Shown piece by piece: positions 1-9,026 of a stretch of DNA of 64,000 nt (positions are counted from its first letter, which is position 1; every line of letters starts with the position of its first letter). Source of the DNA: Burkholderia humptydooensis (GTDB taxonomy: Bacteria; Pseudomonadota; Gammaproteobacteria; Burkholderiales; Burkholderiaceae). Position numbers and translations under genes: made by a program. The notes below the pieces were generated by a model. That model ran no database searches, was not told the origin of the DNA, and worked only from the letters and a program-made list of their open reading frames with translations. The stretch is from the NCBI RefSeq assembly GCF_001513745.1, contig NZ_CP013382.1, positions 1 through 64,000 of the forward strand. Direction: 5' to 3'.

Positions 1-1449
1 TCAAGCCGCGCGAGACTGGCTGAGCGTGAAGGCGAGCAGATCGCCGTCGGTCGGTTCGCCCCAGGTCTTTTGCGCGAGCCAGTCGAAGAAAGCCGTTTCG
101 ACGAGCTTCGAGTCGAGCCCGCGCCGTCGCCAGTCGTCCCGCAGATGCGGACCCAGCGCCGGCAGCACGTCGGACTCGAACGACGCGCGCGCGATCTCCC
201 GCTCCGCGTCGCCTTGTTCCTCATACAACTGTTTCGCTTCCTTGCGCCGGTAAGCATCGTACTCGCTGCGCAGACGCGCCTTCGGGTCGTCCGCCTGCCC
301 GGCGTTGGCCGCGGCGGCCAACTTGGCGCTGCTGCCGAGCGGCGGCGTGTCGACCGCGTCGACGGGCGGCGCATATCCCTTCTTCAGCGCATCCTTGAAC
401 AACGCCGGCGCGCTGCGCACGGGCGGCAGCGTCGTGCTGCGCACCCGCTGCTCGGTCAGTTGGAGCGCGGCGCGAATCCGGTTTTCCTCGTTGTCCGCGT
501 AGAGCGTCTGCGCTTCCTTCAGCGGAATGCCGATCTTCACCATCCGGTCGACGAGCGTGCTGTCGAACACATTCGGATGCTCGTCGAGCGCGAGCATCGG
601 CTGCTTGCGCTCCGATACGCGGAACTGGATCTCGGCAACCCGGCGTCCTTCGCGATGCTCGACCAGTTCGACGAAGATGTTCGTCACCGCGTTCACCTCG
701 GCGATCGCCGGACGCAGGTAGTCGCGCTTGAAATACTTGTATTCGCGCTTCGCCTCGTCGCCGGCCTCGGTATCGGGCGTGCCGGACAGAATCGGGCGCC
801 ACCATTCCCACGGCTCGCGCATCGTCAGATGGCTCGGATTCGTCAGGTAGCGCACGCAGATTTCGTACAGCGCGAGCCCCGCGCTGCTGCGCAGTTGGCT
901 CTGGAACTGCAGGCTCAGGCGCGCGTACTGCACCGGGTCGAGCAGTTTCTTCTTGATTTTCGGCGCAAACGAGAATTCGACCCATACGCGCCGCGTCGCC
1001 GGATCTTCGAGAATTTCGGCGTCGGCGATCAGCGTGGAGATCCCCCACTTCCGGCCGGGCTTCTGGCTCGACGTGCCCGTGCTCCATTCCACCTGCACCG
1101 ACACCATCCGCCGCAAGTGCTCCTTGACGAGCGCGGTATCGTTGGAATCGAAAGCCGAGTTCGCGACGATGTCCGACAACAGCGCGCGATAGGTGTCGCC
1201 GGAATCGTCCGCTTGTTGGGCGACCGCAAGCAGCACGTTGAACAGCTTGCGAGTCAGGAGGGTGATCTTGCCGTTTTTCGGCTGAATTGCGATTGCCTCG
1301 ACGGCCTTACGCAATTCGGCGGAACTAGCACTCACCACATCCACATCGGTTTTCTTGGCGCGCTTTGTGGCCATGCGTCGGGTCGGAGGAGAAGTTTCCG
1401 GAAGGATAGCGTCTGTGGTGATGTGCGTCCAGAACGGCATGCTCACCAT
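1..1449 (-). CDS. repA: Chromosome 2 replication initiator, Rep_3 family
   Basis: This 482-residue protein looks like the iteron-binding initiator of the secondary chromosome. Residues about 45-270 have the character of the two winged-helix domains of the Rep_3 (RepA/RepE-like) family, including the stretch KITLLTRKLFNVLL and later SAGLALYEICVRYL. The C-terminal third is Ala/Lys/Glu-rich and of no recognised fold. The gene reads away from an iteron array (2755-3692) that fits its binding sites. The start is uncertain: ATG 1449, ATG 1440 and ATG 1374 (MATKRAKKTD) are all in frame and none has a clear Shine-Dalgarno. The stop codon is at the first bases of the window, so parA/parB, if present, would lie outside. 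The family call is firm; the chromosome 2 assignment is inferred from the nearby origin and gene content. Confidence 0.85.
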   Translation of the reverse strand: MVSMPFWTHITTDAILPETSPPTRRMATKRAKKTDVDVVSASSAELRKAVEAIAIQPKNGKITLLTRKLFNVLLAVAQQADDSGDTYRALLSDIVANSAFDSNDTALVKEHLRRMVSVQVEWSTGTSSQKPGRKWGISTLIADAEILEDPATRRVWVEFSFAPKIKKKLLDPVQYARLSLQFQSQLRSSAGLALYEICVRYLTNPSHLTMREPWEWWRPILSGTPDTEAGDEAKREYKYFKRDYLRPAIAEVNAVTNIFVELVEHREGRRVAEIQFRVSERKQPMLALDEHPNVFDSTLVDRMVKIGIPLKEAQTLYADNEENRIRAALQLTEQRVRSTTLPPVRSAPALFKDALKKGYAPPVDAVDTPPLGSSAKLAAAANAGQADDPKARLRSEYDAYRRKEAKQLYEEQGDAEREIARASFESDVLPALGPHLRDDWRRRGLDSKLVETAFFDWLAQKTWGEPTDGDLLAFTLSQSRAA

Positions 1450-1493
1450 ATGCGGTGAAGCTCGGCGATTTGCTGCCGCTCACCCGATCGGAC

Positions 1494-1626
1494 TCCCGAA
1501 AACGCTCACCGGTCCAAAATCCGGCCATCGTCGACTCACCTTTGCGGGCAGCGGCAAGCGCGGCGAACGCCGGCTTTCCCGCATTCGCGTTCCGCGGCGC
1601 AGCGGCTCCCGTATCGTCTCACCTCC
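1494..1626 (+). promoter_or_regulatory. Iteron-like sites in the repA upstream region
   Basis: Three motif-like stretches sit directly upstream of repA: CCCGAAAACGCTCACC at about 1495-1510, GACTCACCTTT near 1535-1545, and a weak CCCGTATCGTCTCACCT at about 1609-1625. The first keeps the full CCCGAAAA-N-CTCACC layout of the origin repeats. Sites in this position would fit initiator autoregulation, which is an inference. Confidence 0.5.
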
Positions 1627-2754
1627 AATCCTGTCGCAAAATTGCTACGACAAATTCACGCGCACGGGCATCTCCGTGATCGACTTGCAACGCCGGCCTG
1701 AGGAACAGCGCGCAGCAAGCCGATGCCGACGCCGATCGAAGCCCAGCCGGCCTGGCGCCGGGAGTCTGTCGGTATGCACGGATCGGATCAGGCCGGGCGG
1801 AATGAGCGGCGATGCACATGACTCGGCGTACGCCTGCCCCGGATCTTCAGGCGTTGACGTTCGACCGGCGTGTCTCGTCCGTCCGGGCGCCCCCGATGGA
1901 AAGGTGTCAAATGAAGGCGAGACGGGCAACGACTGCCGGCCGCCGGCGCGAATCGGCCACGCGTGAGCCGTCGAAATCGATCGGCCTCACCAATACGCGC
2001 GCCAAACGGGGGCGTGGAGCGGCCGCATTACGTGTCGCGCGACCTCGAGCGCGGCGCGCCATGCGTTATCGCCGACCGACAATGACGCAGGTCCGGCATC
2101 GGACCGCATTCGGATGCCGTTCGGCGATGCGAGCGAGTGCGCCCAAGTTCGCCTCACCGGACAAGAGATCATCCTCGACATGAAAGGACGCGTACGCGCG
2201 CCCGCACGGCCTCCCGGCAGCGAGCCGCTTATGGACGGCAAATCAGCCCGGCGACCAGCCTCGGGCCGCAAGCGTGAGCCCTCCCAAGCCGAGTCGACTC
2301 ACCCGAGCGTGCGACAGTCCGTCAAACGTGAGCGGATCCAATGCATCCGACTAACCGGATGGATATCCGTCAAAGACAAAATGAGTTGCGATGCAACGTT
2401 TCGACTAGCCCCAAGAGCCCCACCTGGGCCCCTGCCGGAGAAATGGCCGGTATATGACCGGGCCGGCCCCTCCCGCGAGACACGTGAGGCGAGTAACCGC
2501 CGAGTCACGCGAGTCGCGACTCGCCTTAGCCCATCCACTGTCCCGCCTCGCCAGCCCGTTGCAAGCCTAAGCGCGTCAATAGGCAGGGCAGCCGTCGGCG
2601 ATCAAAAGTGAACGCCCGCGCCCAGCTCACCGCACCGCCATCCCGAGCGCAAGACGCCCCTTCGCCCCACTGGCAGGGCTGTCCCGCGAGTCCTCCCGGC
2701 GAATCCGTCGAAGCGTTTTTTCCAAGCCTTGACGCTCGGCAATGCAGGCTTGCT
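1627..2754. other. Gene-free stretch between repA and the iteron array
   Basis: About 1.1 kb with no convincing gene: open frames here lack ribosome sites and have compositions typical of antisense shadows. It contains scattered CTCACC half-motifs and short palindromes, and is probably part of the extended origin or repA control region. No RNA gene could be identified by eye. Confidence 0.5.
2509..2524. repeat. 16-base perfect palindrome
   Basis: GCGAGTCGCGACTCGC reads the same on both strands. A related 10-base palindrome, GAGTCGACTC, lies at 2291-2300. Their place in the origin region makes them candidate partition- or initiator-related binding sites, but neither matches a site I can name with certainty. 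Confidence 0.4.
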
Positions 2755-3692
2755 CCCGAAAAAGCTCACCATTCAGGTCCCGTCAGCCAACGAGCAACCT
2801 CGTCCGCAGGTCCGGCATACGGGCGACTACCGGCAATCGGCCCCCGTAAAGCCTCACCTCAGATCGATTTTTGCCCTGCGCGACAGCGCACCCGCAGCCC
2901 CCGAAAAAGCTCACCATTCCTTCCGATACGAAAAAAATCCATATATATCAATTACTTACAAATCATAGCTAACGCGCTGGTCGAAATTTTCTTCTCCCGT
3001 ATGCCCTCACCTTTCGCACGCGGCTCGACGTCACTTGTCATGAGATCGCATCCTGAAAAATCTCACCTTTGACGAAGAGCGGGCTCCGCAACGGCACTTG
3101 CTACCCAGCATCCACGGGCCTTTGCGGCCGAATGAGCGCCACCATGTCCCGAAAAGTCTCACCTTTGGCAAATTTCTGCTGTACGCCAGATCCTGAAAAA
3201 CCTCACCTCAAGCGAGATCGGTGCGGGCCGGCCATGCGCCCGAATTCCCTCACCTTTAGCGAGAACCTCGTCTCAGCGCTGAAGAAGGTCCCCCGAAAAA
3301 CCTCACCTTTAGGCCGTTTCGGGCGGCAATGCCCCGTCGGACGAGCCTTTACCAGCCTTCCTTCCCGGAAACGCTCACATCAAAACGGGCTGGAATCCCG
3401 AGAAATCTCACCTATGCCCCAAATTTGCTTAAAAGAAGGGCAGAATCACTGCTCCACCGACCTCCCGAAAAGCCTCACCTATACCTGTGCGGATGTGGAT
3501 AGATCGATTCAGGCTGCGCACGGCTCCACCTTTACTGTGCCCCCGAAAAACCTCACCTTTGGCAACTTCATCTGTGGGAAAGCATCCTGAATCCGCTCAC
3601 GATCTTTCCTGCATCGGCTCACGCCGATCCCCGAACCCCATCACGTCGAATCCTGGAAAATCTCACCTCATATCCTGTAAAATTTCACCTCA
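2755..3692 (+). repeat. Chromosome 2 origin: iteron array
   Basis: At least fourteen same-direction copies of a motif near CCCGAAAAACCTCACCTTT occur here. Clear ones start at about 2755, 2843, 2900, 2996, 3052, 3148, 3192, 3239, 3292, 3364, 3397, 3464, 3542, 3652 and 3674. The constant parts are (C/T)C(C/T)GAAAA and CTCACCT with 1-2 variable bases between; several have TCCTG instead of CCCG. Spacing is irregular (about 20-95 bases), and no gene lies inside. Directional repeats beside a Rep_3 initiator gene are the usual sign of an iteron-controlled origin. That this is the replication origin is an inference from this layout. Confidence 0.85.
2925..2972. other. AT-rich segment inside the origin (possible unwinding element)
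   Basis: A run of about 48 bases that is strongly A+T-rich, including AAAAAAATCC followed by ATATATATCAATTACTTAC, interrupts very GC-rich surroundings between two iterons. Such a segment fits a DNA unwinding element, but that role is inferred. Confidence 0.45.
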
Positions 3693-3796
3693 TCGGTCGC
3701 AATCCCTTGCTGGGCAAGGCCTCCCGATGGCGTTAACGTTTTTAACGAAGGTTCAAGGGTGTTTACTTCTAATACTCTCAAGACGCCCCCGACGAG

Positions 3797-3805
3797 TTTT
3801 CCACA
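3797..3805 (+). promoter_or_regulatory. DnaA box-like site
   Basis: TTTTCCACA matches the relaxed DnaA box TT(A/T)TNCACA. A second near-match, TGTGGATAG, lies at about 3493-3501 on the other strand. They sit at the right edge of the iteron array, where DnaA boxes are common in secondary-chromosome origins. Confidence 0.5.
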
Positions 3806-4052
3806 GAACCCCCATTTCGCCTCCAGACATGTCCCGAGAACCACAGCGCTCGGCATGTGAAACAATTACCGTTATTCGGGTCCCATCCAATAATCTTTTA
3901 AAAACAGAGGCTTGAGTCACATTCTTCGCTTTGTTTCACGGATTTCCAACAGTTGTGTGAGCAAAATCGATCGACATCCCCCTGAATGCCTCTGTGAGTA
4001 GCAAAAGTACAACAAGCACATCAAAGTCGTATCAAACAGAACGTATTTCGTT
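3806..4052. other. AT-rich gap between origin and KfrA-like gene
   Basis: About 250 bases of moderate AT content without an open frame. It should hold the promoter of the following gene; no convincing -35/-10 pair stands out. Just to its left, at about 3731-3747, is an inverted repeat of CGTTA and TAACG. Confidence 0.3.
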
Positions 4053-5273
4053 ATGATTGGTACGCTTCAGCTTTTCGCAACGACCATGACCCTCGACGAA
4101 ATCCGGCAATCCATTCGCGAAGAGCTCGATGCGCTGCGCGCGTCCGGCGCCCGCCGGCAAGACTTGTCGCTGCATGCGTGCAAACGGCTGTTCTTCGACC
4201 TTGGCATCCGGCCGTCTGCGGCGAACGTCCGCGATTTGACCCAGACCGGTAGCGCAAGCGATATCCCGAAAGACATCGATCATTTTTGGGAGCGAATCCG
4301 GGCTGCATCGAAAGTCCGGCTCGAAGGAGCCGCTTTACCGAAACCGCTCGAGGAAAAGGCCGGCGCGCTACTGGGCGCGCTATATGAAGAGGCGCTGAAA
4401 CAGGCGCGTGAGAGCCTCGATGCCGAACGGCAGCAAGCGAGCGGCGAAGTGGCCGCTGCCGAACAGAAATATCGCGATGCGCTGATTCGCCAGGAAGCGC
4501 TCGAGGCCACGCTCGCCCGAAGCGACGCGCGCGCCGAGCAACTGCAGAATCGTCTGACTGATGCCGAGGTGCAATTGGCGTCCGCGTCGACGCAAGGTCT
4601 CGCGCATCAGGATTCGCTGCAGGGCCTGATTCGCCGGATGGAAAACGAAAATGCACTGCTGAATCAAAGACTTGAAACCGAGCAGAGCCAAAACGCGGCG
4701 CTGCGTGAGCGGATCGACGCGCTGCACGCGGAACTGCGCGAGAACACCGAGCACTATGCGCAGCAGATCAAGGACGCGATCGCGGAAGCCGAGCGGCGCG
4801 TGAAGCCGATGCTCGTCGAGCTCGATTCGCTGCGCAGCATGGCTTCGACGTATCAGCAGGGGTTGCGCGACGTCAATCGCAAGGAGTTCGATTTCCTGCA
4901 GCAACTGAGTGCGGCGAAGGCGCGTGCGGATCGGCTCGACGCGCAGTTGCGCGAACAAGGCGACGAATTGACCGCCGCGGTCAACGAAGTTCAGATATTG
5001 CGGGCCAGCCAGGGCATGACACCCGAGATCGCCACGCTGATCCGGCGTCTGGCGGACGCGGGCAATCTCGATGCGGCTGCGTTCGACGTGATCGGCACGT
5101 CGCTCGATCAGCATGTGGCGCTGCCGGCGCGGTGCCCGAAGTGCGGCGACGGCGAACCCGAGCTGTCTCACGACGCGCACGGTTACGAATTGCTTTGTCC
5201 CGAATGCGAGCACACGTCGGGAGTGCGGCCATCGCGCTTCGCGGCGGCCGCCTGTTTCACCCGGACAGCGTGA
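4053..5273 (+). CDS. KfrA-like coiled-coil DNA-binding protein with C-terminal zinc ribbon
   Basis: The 406-residue protein begins with a domain like the KfrA/plasmid replication-region DNA-binding N-terminus (residues about 12-90: DLSLHACKRLFFDLGI, then SAANVRDLTQTGSASDIPKDIDHFW). A long heptad-rich coiled coil follows (about 105-330, rich in Ala, Glu, Gln, Arg). The C-terminus carries two Cys pairs (CPKCG and CPEC, about 20 residues apart) that look like a zinc ribbon. KfrA proteins of plasmids bind DNA and act as nucleoid-like or partition accessory factors. Its position beside the chromosome 2 origin suggests a similar role, which is inferred. Start alternatives are ATG 4053 and ATG 4086 (MTLDEIRQ); neither has a strong ribosome site. 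Confidence 0.7.
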   Translation: MIGTLQLFATTMTLDEIRQSIREELDALRASGARRQDLSLHACKRLFFDLGIRPSAANVRDLTQTGSASDIPKDIDHFWERIRAASKVRLEGAALPKPLEEKAGALLGALYEEALKQARESLDAERQQASGEVAAAEQKYRDALIRQEALEATLARSDARAEQLQNRLTDAEVQLASASTQGLAHQDSLQGLIRRMENENALLNQRLETEQSQNAALRERIDALHAELRENTEHYAQQIKDAIAEAERRVKPMLVELDSLRSMASTYQQGLRDVNRKEFDFLQQLSAAKARADRLDAQLREQGDELTAAVNEVQILRASQGMTPEIATLIRRLADAGNLDAAAFDVIGTSLDQHVALPARCPKCGDGEPELSHDAHGYELLCPECEHTSGVRPSRFAAAACFTRTA

Positions 5274-5282
5274 CGGACGGCG

Positions 5283-5347
5283 CCCGAAATCCTCAAAGGT
5301 GAGGAAATTCGGGAATCAAGATGTGAGAAAAGGTGAGCATTTTCGGG
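5283..5347 (-). repeat. Two inverted iteron copies between kfrA-like and recombinase-like genes
   Basis: AAAGGTGAGGAAATTCGGG (5295-5313) and AAAGGTGAGCATTTTCGGG (5329-5347) are reverse-strand iterons. The first overlaps a forward half, CCCGAAATCCTCA (5283-5295), so the two make a near-palindrome. They lie in the gap between two convergent genes and 1.6 kb outside the main array, facing it. Confidence 0.7.
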
Positions 5348-5365
5348 AGGCCGAAACCGCCAATC

Positions 5366-6412
5366 TCAAGCCTGGCTTGACGCGGCGGTCGGCGCTTCAT
5401 TGGTGAGCGACTCGGCGCCCGGCAACGCACTGACGAGGCTTTCCCGCCAATTCTTCCATGCCCGATGCAGTCGATTCGACGAAATCGGCTGCGCGAATCC
5501 TAGCCACTGACCGACTTTTTCCGGCTCGACGCCGTTTTCGAACAGTTCGGCCGCGAACGTGTTGCGCAACGTCTGCGGGCTGGCGCGCGCGGTGCGCGAT
5601 GGCGCGATGTCGGCTGCGTCGACGATCGCATCGACCGCACGCAGCATCGTCGCCTTGTGCATCGGCCGGCCGGATTGCGACGCGGGGAAAACGAGCTCGC
5701 CCGGAATGCCGCAACGCTGACGTTCGGCTAGCCATGCGTCGAACAGCGCGATCGCGAACGATGCGAGATGCGTTTCGCGCGTGAATTCTGGCCGGGCCGC
5801 CGGGATCATCAGCACGGTCGATCCAAGGTTGACGCAACTAATCGTGAGCGCGCGCGCTTCACCGGTCTTCAATCCGCCGCCGAGGAATGCGGCGATCAGC
5901 GCACGATCGCGGCGTTCCTTCCAGAGCGCCGCGCCTGTCGCGGGCAGTGGGGAAAATAGATAAGCAAGCAGCGCGGCGCGTTCGGCCGGCGCGAGAAAAC
6001 TCGTCGGCTCGTTGTCGCGCGCGCTGCGCCAGGTCGCTTCGCCATCCTGAGCAATGAAGCGGGCAGGGTTCGTCGAGCCGAATTCACTCTTGCGCACATG
6101 ATCGAGCACGCGCTCGATCAGCCTCAAATAGCGGACTCTCTGCGTTTTCTTGATCGGGAGCTCGCCGACGAAAAGGGCGATCGTCTCGGTGTCGACCGTC
6201 GCGAGGTTCTTTTGCCGTTTCGCGAGCCAACCGAGAAACGCGCCCCATTGTGCGCGGTAGACGTCGGCCGACGAGCGGCGAAATTCCTGGGCGGCCAGCC
6301 ACGCATCGAAAGCGGTGTCCGGATGGTTGAGCCAGTCCGACGTGTCGCGATTGAACAGATCGCTCGGGATGTCGGGCTGCGCAGGGGGACTCGTCAGAAT
6401 GGGCAGCGACAT
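5366..6412 (-). CDS. Tyrosine-recombinase fold protein, catalytically degenerate
   Basis: This 348-residue protein has a SAM-like N-terminal core-binding region (about 30-125) and a tyrosine recombinase catalytic-type domain (about 150-325). Aligned without gaps to XerD-type box II, the segment is SPQTLRNTFAAELFENG. The catalytic set is mostly gone: box I Arg is Lys182 (GLKTGE), box II His is Gln280, only Arg283 is kept, the following His is Asn284, the LLGH histidine is Phe306, and the nucleophilic Tyr position is Leu315. No Lys of the beta-hairpin is evident. It should therefore not cut DNA and may act as a binding protein. It sits convergent with the KfrA-like gene next to the origin; a role in chromosome 2 maintenance is an inference. 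Confidence 0.7.
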   Translation of the reverse strand: MSLPILTSPPAQPDIPSDLFNRDTSDWLNHPDTAFDAWLAAQEFRRSSADVYRAQWGAFLGWLAKRQKNLATVDTETIALFVGELPIKKTQRVRYLRLIERVLDHVRKSEFGSTNPARFIAQDGEATWRSARDNEPTSFLAPAERAALLAYLFSPLPATGAALWKERRDRALIAAFLGGGLKTGEARALTISCVNLGSTVLMIPAARPEFTRETHLASFAIALFDAWLAERQRCGIPGELVFPASQSGRPMHKATMLRAVDAIVDAADIAPSRTARASPQTLRNTFAAELFENGVEPEKVGQWLGFAQPISSNRLHRAWKNWRESLVSALPGAESLTNEAPTAASSQA

Positions 6413-6578
6413 GTCATTTATCCCGTTAGTTGCAATTCATCATAGCGTGTCGCGTTCGCTCGACAAAGCGTTTTCGAGTCAGCGGCGGGCATCCTGCGGC
6501 TAACGAGCCGCCGGAAACCGGGTTGTCTGCATGCGACATGCGGGCCGGATGGGCCGCCGGGCAAGACGCGGCGACCGG

Positions 6579-6959
6579 CTAGTCGCCCCATGCGCGCGAC
6601 GCGCGCGCGGCGCGCACCGGCGCACCGGACGCGTCGGTGCGCGCGTTCGCGGCCCGCTCGTACGCGGCGACCGCGAACGAGAACACCGCGGGCAGCGCAT
6701 TCGACCGCCCGAAGTCGACGAGATCGTCGGTTTCCGGGAAGCGCAGCTCGGCCGGGCGGTCGAACAGGCAGCGAACCATCGGATCGTGCCGGCTCGCGAA
6801 GCCGAGATCGGCGAGCGCTTCGGCTTCGACCGCGTGCAGAAGCCGCCACGTCAACGGAACGCCTTGCCGGATATAACGCTCGGCAATGTGGCGGACAATC
6901 GTTTCCATATCGTGCGCCGCAGCCTTGAAGCTGAGCGCGGCCAGATCCTGTTCGGTCAT
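6579..6959 (-). CDS. Small conserved Burkholderia protein, probably LexA-controlled
   Basis: A 126-residue protein of unknown function with an alpha-helical N-terminus (about 1-45) and no membrane segment or signal; it may belong to DUF2471, which I cannot confirm. I chose ATG 6959 because AGGAG precedes it at the right distance. A longer in-frame start at 7010 would lie upstream of the LexA box and is unlikely. The promoter region holds a perfect CTGT-N8-ACAG palindrome (6983-6998), so SOS induction is expected. The next gene to the right reads in the same direction but ends at 7027, before this promoter. Confidence 0.6.
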   Translation of the reverse strand: MTEQDLAALSFKAAAHDMETIVRHIAERYIRQGVPLTWRLLHAVEAEALADLGFASRHDPMVRCLFDRPAELRFPETDDLVDFGRSNALPAVFSFAVAAYERAANARTDASGAPVRAARASRAWGD

Positions 6960-6982
6960 CGCGGGCTCCTGTTTTGCGTATA

Positions 6983-6998
6983 CTGTACGAATATACAG
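6983..6998. promoter_or_regulatory. LexA (SOS) box
   Basis: CTGTACGAATATACAG fits the CTGT-N8-ACAG consensus with an AT-rich centre. It lies 24 bases upstream of ATG 6959 on the minus strand and overlaps the probable -10 region, a typical repressor position. Confidence 0.75.
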
Positions 6999-7026
6999 TA
7001 TTTTGCGCAACTGGCCGTTGAGCAGA

Positions 7027-7647
7027 CTAGACGCCGTGCTGCCGATGAATCACGATCAGGAGCGCTTTTGCCTCGCTCTTGCCCGCGTTGCGGATCGCGT
7101 GCGGCCCGTCGGCCGCGTAGCGCGCGGTGTCGCCCGCCTTCAGCCGCCGCGCGGTGCCCGCCGCTTCGATCTCGATCGCGCCGTTCAGCACGGTCAGATG
7201 CTCGCGGGTGCCGGGCTCGTGCGGATTCGACACGAGCGCGCCGTTCGCCGGCAGCGTCAGCTCGTACCATTCGAACTTGCCCGCGAGTTCGATCGGTCCC
7301 CACACGCGTAACTGGTATTGCGCGTCGTGGCCGGCGAGCGTCGGAATGTCGTGCGGGCCGTCGACGCGGATCGTCTCGGGCGCCTTCGGCTGCGCGAACA
7401 GCTCGTCGAGGCTGATGCCGAGCGCGTTCGTGAGCCGCCACGCGACGGCGATCGTCGGATTTGCCTTGTCGCGCTCGATCTCCGACAGCATCGATTTCGA
7501 CACGCCGGCCGCGCGCGACAGATCGTCGAGTGTGAGCTTGCGCTCGTTGCGCAGGCGCTGGATCTGCTCGCCGACCCGCGGCGGCGTCGCGCCGCGGGCG
7601 GCGGGAGCGGGCGCGGCCGTGCGCCGCGCGCCGGAAGAGCTTGCCAT
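7027..7647 (-). CDS. XRE-family regulator with cupin domain
   Basis: The 206-residue protein has a helix-turn-helix of the XRE/Cro type at about 25-80 (LTLDDLSRAAGVSKSMLSEIER) and a C-terminal cupin barrel at about 110-200. This architecture is common in regulators of amino acid and amine catabolism, where the cupin binds the effector. It is divergent from kbl-tdh with about 167 bases between the start codons, so control of threonine catabolism is the likely job; this is inferred from position only. Confidence 0.8.
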   Translation of the reverse strand: MASSSGARRTAAPAPAARGATPPRVGEQIQRLRNERKLTLDDLSRAAGVSKSMLSEIERDKANPTIAVAWRLTNALGISLDELFAQPKAPETIRVDGPHDIPTLAGHDAQYQLRVWGPIELAGKFEWYELTLPANGALVSNPHEPGTREHLTVLNGAIEIEAAGTARRLKAGDTARYAADGPHAIRNAGKSEAKALLIVIHRQHGV

Positions 7648-7814
7648 TTGAATTCCGTTCGCTTAGAGTTGTTCGGTATTTCGAATTTTAGTTCGGAATA
7701 CAGGAAAAATACGCTGGATCAGACGGCCGACTATAACAGTAGCAAGCCGCTTTGCCGCCGCCACGAGCGCGGACGAGCGCCGAGCCTTGCAGCCCATGTC
7801 AGGAGCTTATTGCG

Positions 7815-9014
7815 ATGCGTGATGCCTATCTTGCCCATCTACGCGGCACCCTCGACCAGATTCGCGCGGACGGTTTCTACAAGACCGAGCGCGAGATCGC
7901 CAGCCCGCAGGCGACCGACATCCGGCTGGCCGGCGGCGCGCACGTGCTGAATTTCTGCGCGAACAACTATCTGGGGCTCGCGGACGATCCGCGCCTCATC
8001 AAAGCCGCGCAGGCGGCGCTCGAGCAGGACGGGTTCGGGATGGCGTCGGTGCGCTTCATCTGCGGCACGCAGACCGTGCACAAGAGGCTCGAGGCCGCGC
8101 TGTCCGCGTTCCTGCAAACCGACGACTGCATCCTGTATTCGAGCTGCTTCGACGCGAACGGCGGCCTGTTCGAGACGCTGCTCGACGAAAACGACGCGAT
8201 CATCAGCGACGAGCTGAATCACGCAAGCATCATCGACGGCGTTCGCCTGTCGAAGGCGAAGCGCTTGCGCTACAAGAACAACGACCTCGCCGATCTCGAA
8301 GCGAAGCTGCGCGAGGCCGACGCGGCGGGCGCGCGCTTCAAGCTGATCGCGACCGACGGCGTGTTCTCGATGGACGGCATCATCGCGAACCTGAAGGGCG
8401 TATGCGATCTGGCCGACCGTTACGGCGCGCTCGTGATGGTCGACGATTCGCACGCGGTCGGCTTCATCGGCGAGCACGGGCGCGGCACGCCCGAATATTG
8501 CGGCGTCGAGGGCCGCGTCGACATTGTCACGGGCACGCTCGGCAAGGCGCTGGGCGGCGCGTCGGGCGGCTACGTCGCCGCGCGGCGCGAGATCGTCGAG
8601 CTGCTGCGGCAGCGCTCGCGCCCGTATCTGTTTTCGAACACGCTGACGCCGAGCATCGCGGCCGCGTCGCTGAACGTGCTCGAGCTGCTCGCGAGCGACG
8701 AAGGCGCACGGCTGCGCGAGCGCGTGCGCGCGAACGGCGTGCACTTCCGCGAGAAGATGAGCGCGGCGGGCTTCACGCTCGTGCCGGGCGAGCATCCGAT
8801 CATTCCGGTGATGCTCGGCGATGCGCAGGTCGCGTCGAAGATGGCCGATGCACTTCTTGCCGAAGGCGTGTACGTGATCGGCTTCTCGTATCCGGTCGTG
8901 CCGCGCGGCCGCGCGCGCATTCGCACGCAGATGAGCGCCGCGCATACGCCCGAGCAGATCGATCGCGCGGTCGACGCGTTCGTGCGCGTCGGCAAGACGC
9001 TCGGCGTCATTTGA
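7815..9014 (+). CDS. kbl: Glycine C-acetyltransferase (2-amino-3-ketobutyrate CoA ligase)
   Basis: A PLP-dependent enzyme of the alpha-oxoamine synthase family that cleaves 2-amino-3-ketobutyrate with CoA to glycine and acetyl-CoA, the second step of threonine degradation. The 399 residues match the usual length. Visible marks include [10 protein letters not shown] near residue 50, [15 protein letters not shown] near 210, and the PLP lysine region [14 protein letters not shown] near 240. ATG 7815 follows AGGAG by nine bases; an in-frame ATG at 7752 would add an unrelated extension. The next gene, tdh, begins 12 bases after the stop, forming an operon. Confidence 0.95.
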   Translation: MRDAYLAHLRGTLDQIRADGFYKTEREIASPQATDIRLAGGAHVLNFCANNYLGLADDPRLIKAAQAALEQDGFGMASVRFICGTQTVHKRLEAALSAFLQTDDCILYSSCFDANGGLFETLLDENDAIISDELNHASIIDGVRLSKAKRLRYKNNDLADLEAKLREADAAGARFKLIATDGVFSMDGIIANLKGVCDLADRYGALVMVDDSHAVGFIGEHGRGTPEYCGVEGRVDIVTGTLGKALGGASGGYVAARREIVELLRQRSRPYLFSNTLTPSIAAASLNVLELLASDEGARLRERVRANGVHFREKMSAAGFTLVPGEHPIIPVMLGDAQVASKMADALLAEGVYVIGFSYPVVPRGRARIRTQMSAAHTPEQIDRAVDAFVRVGKTLGVI

Positions 9015-9026
9015 CGGAGGCTCGCG

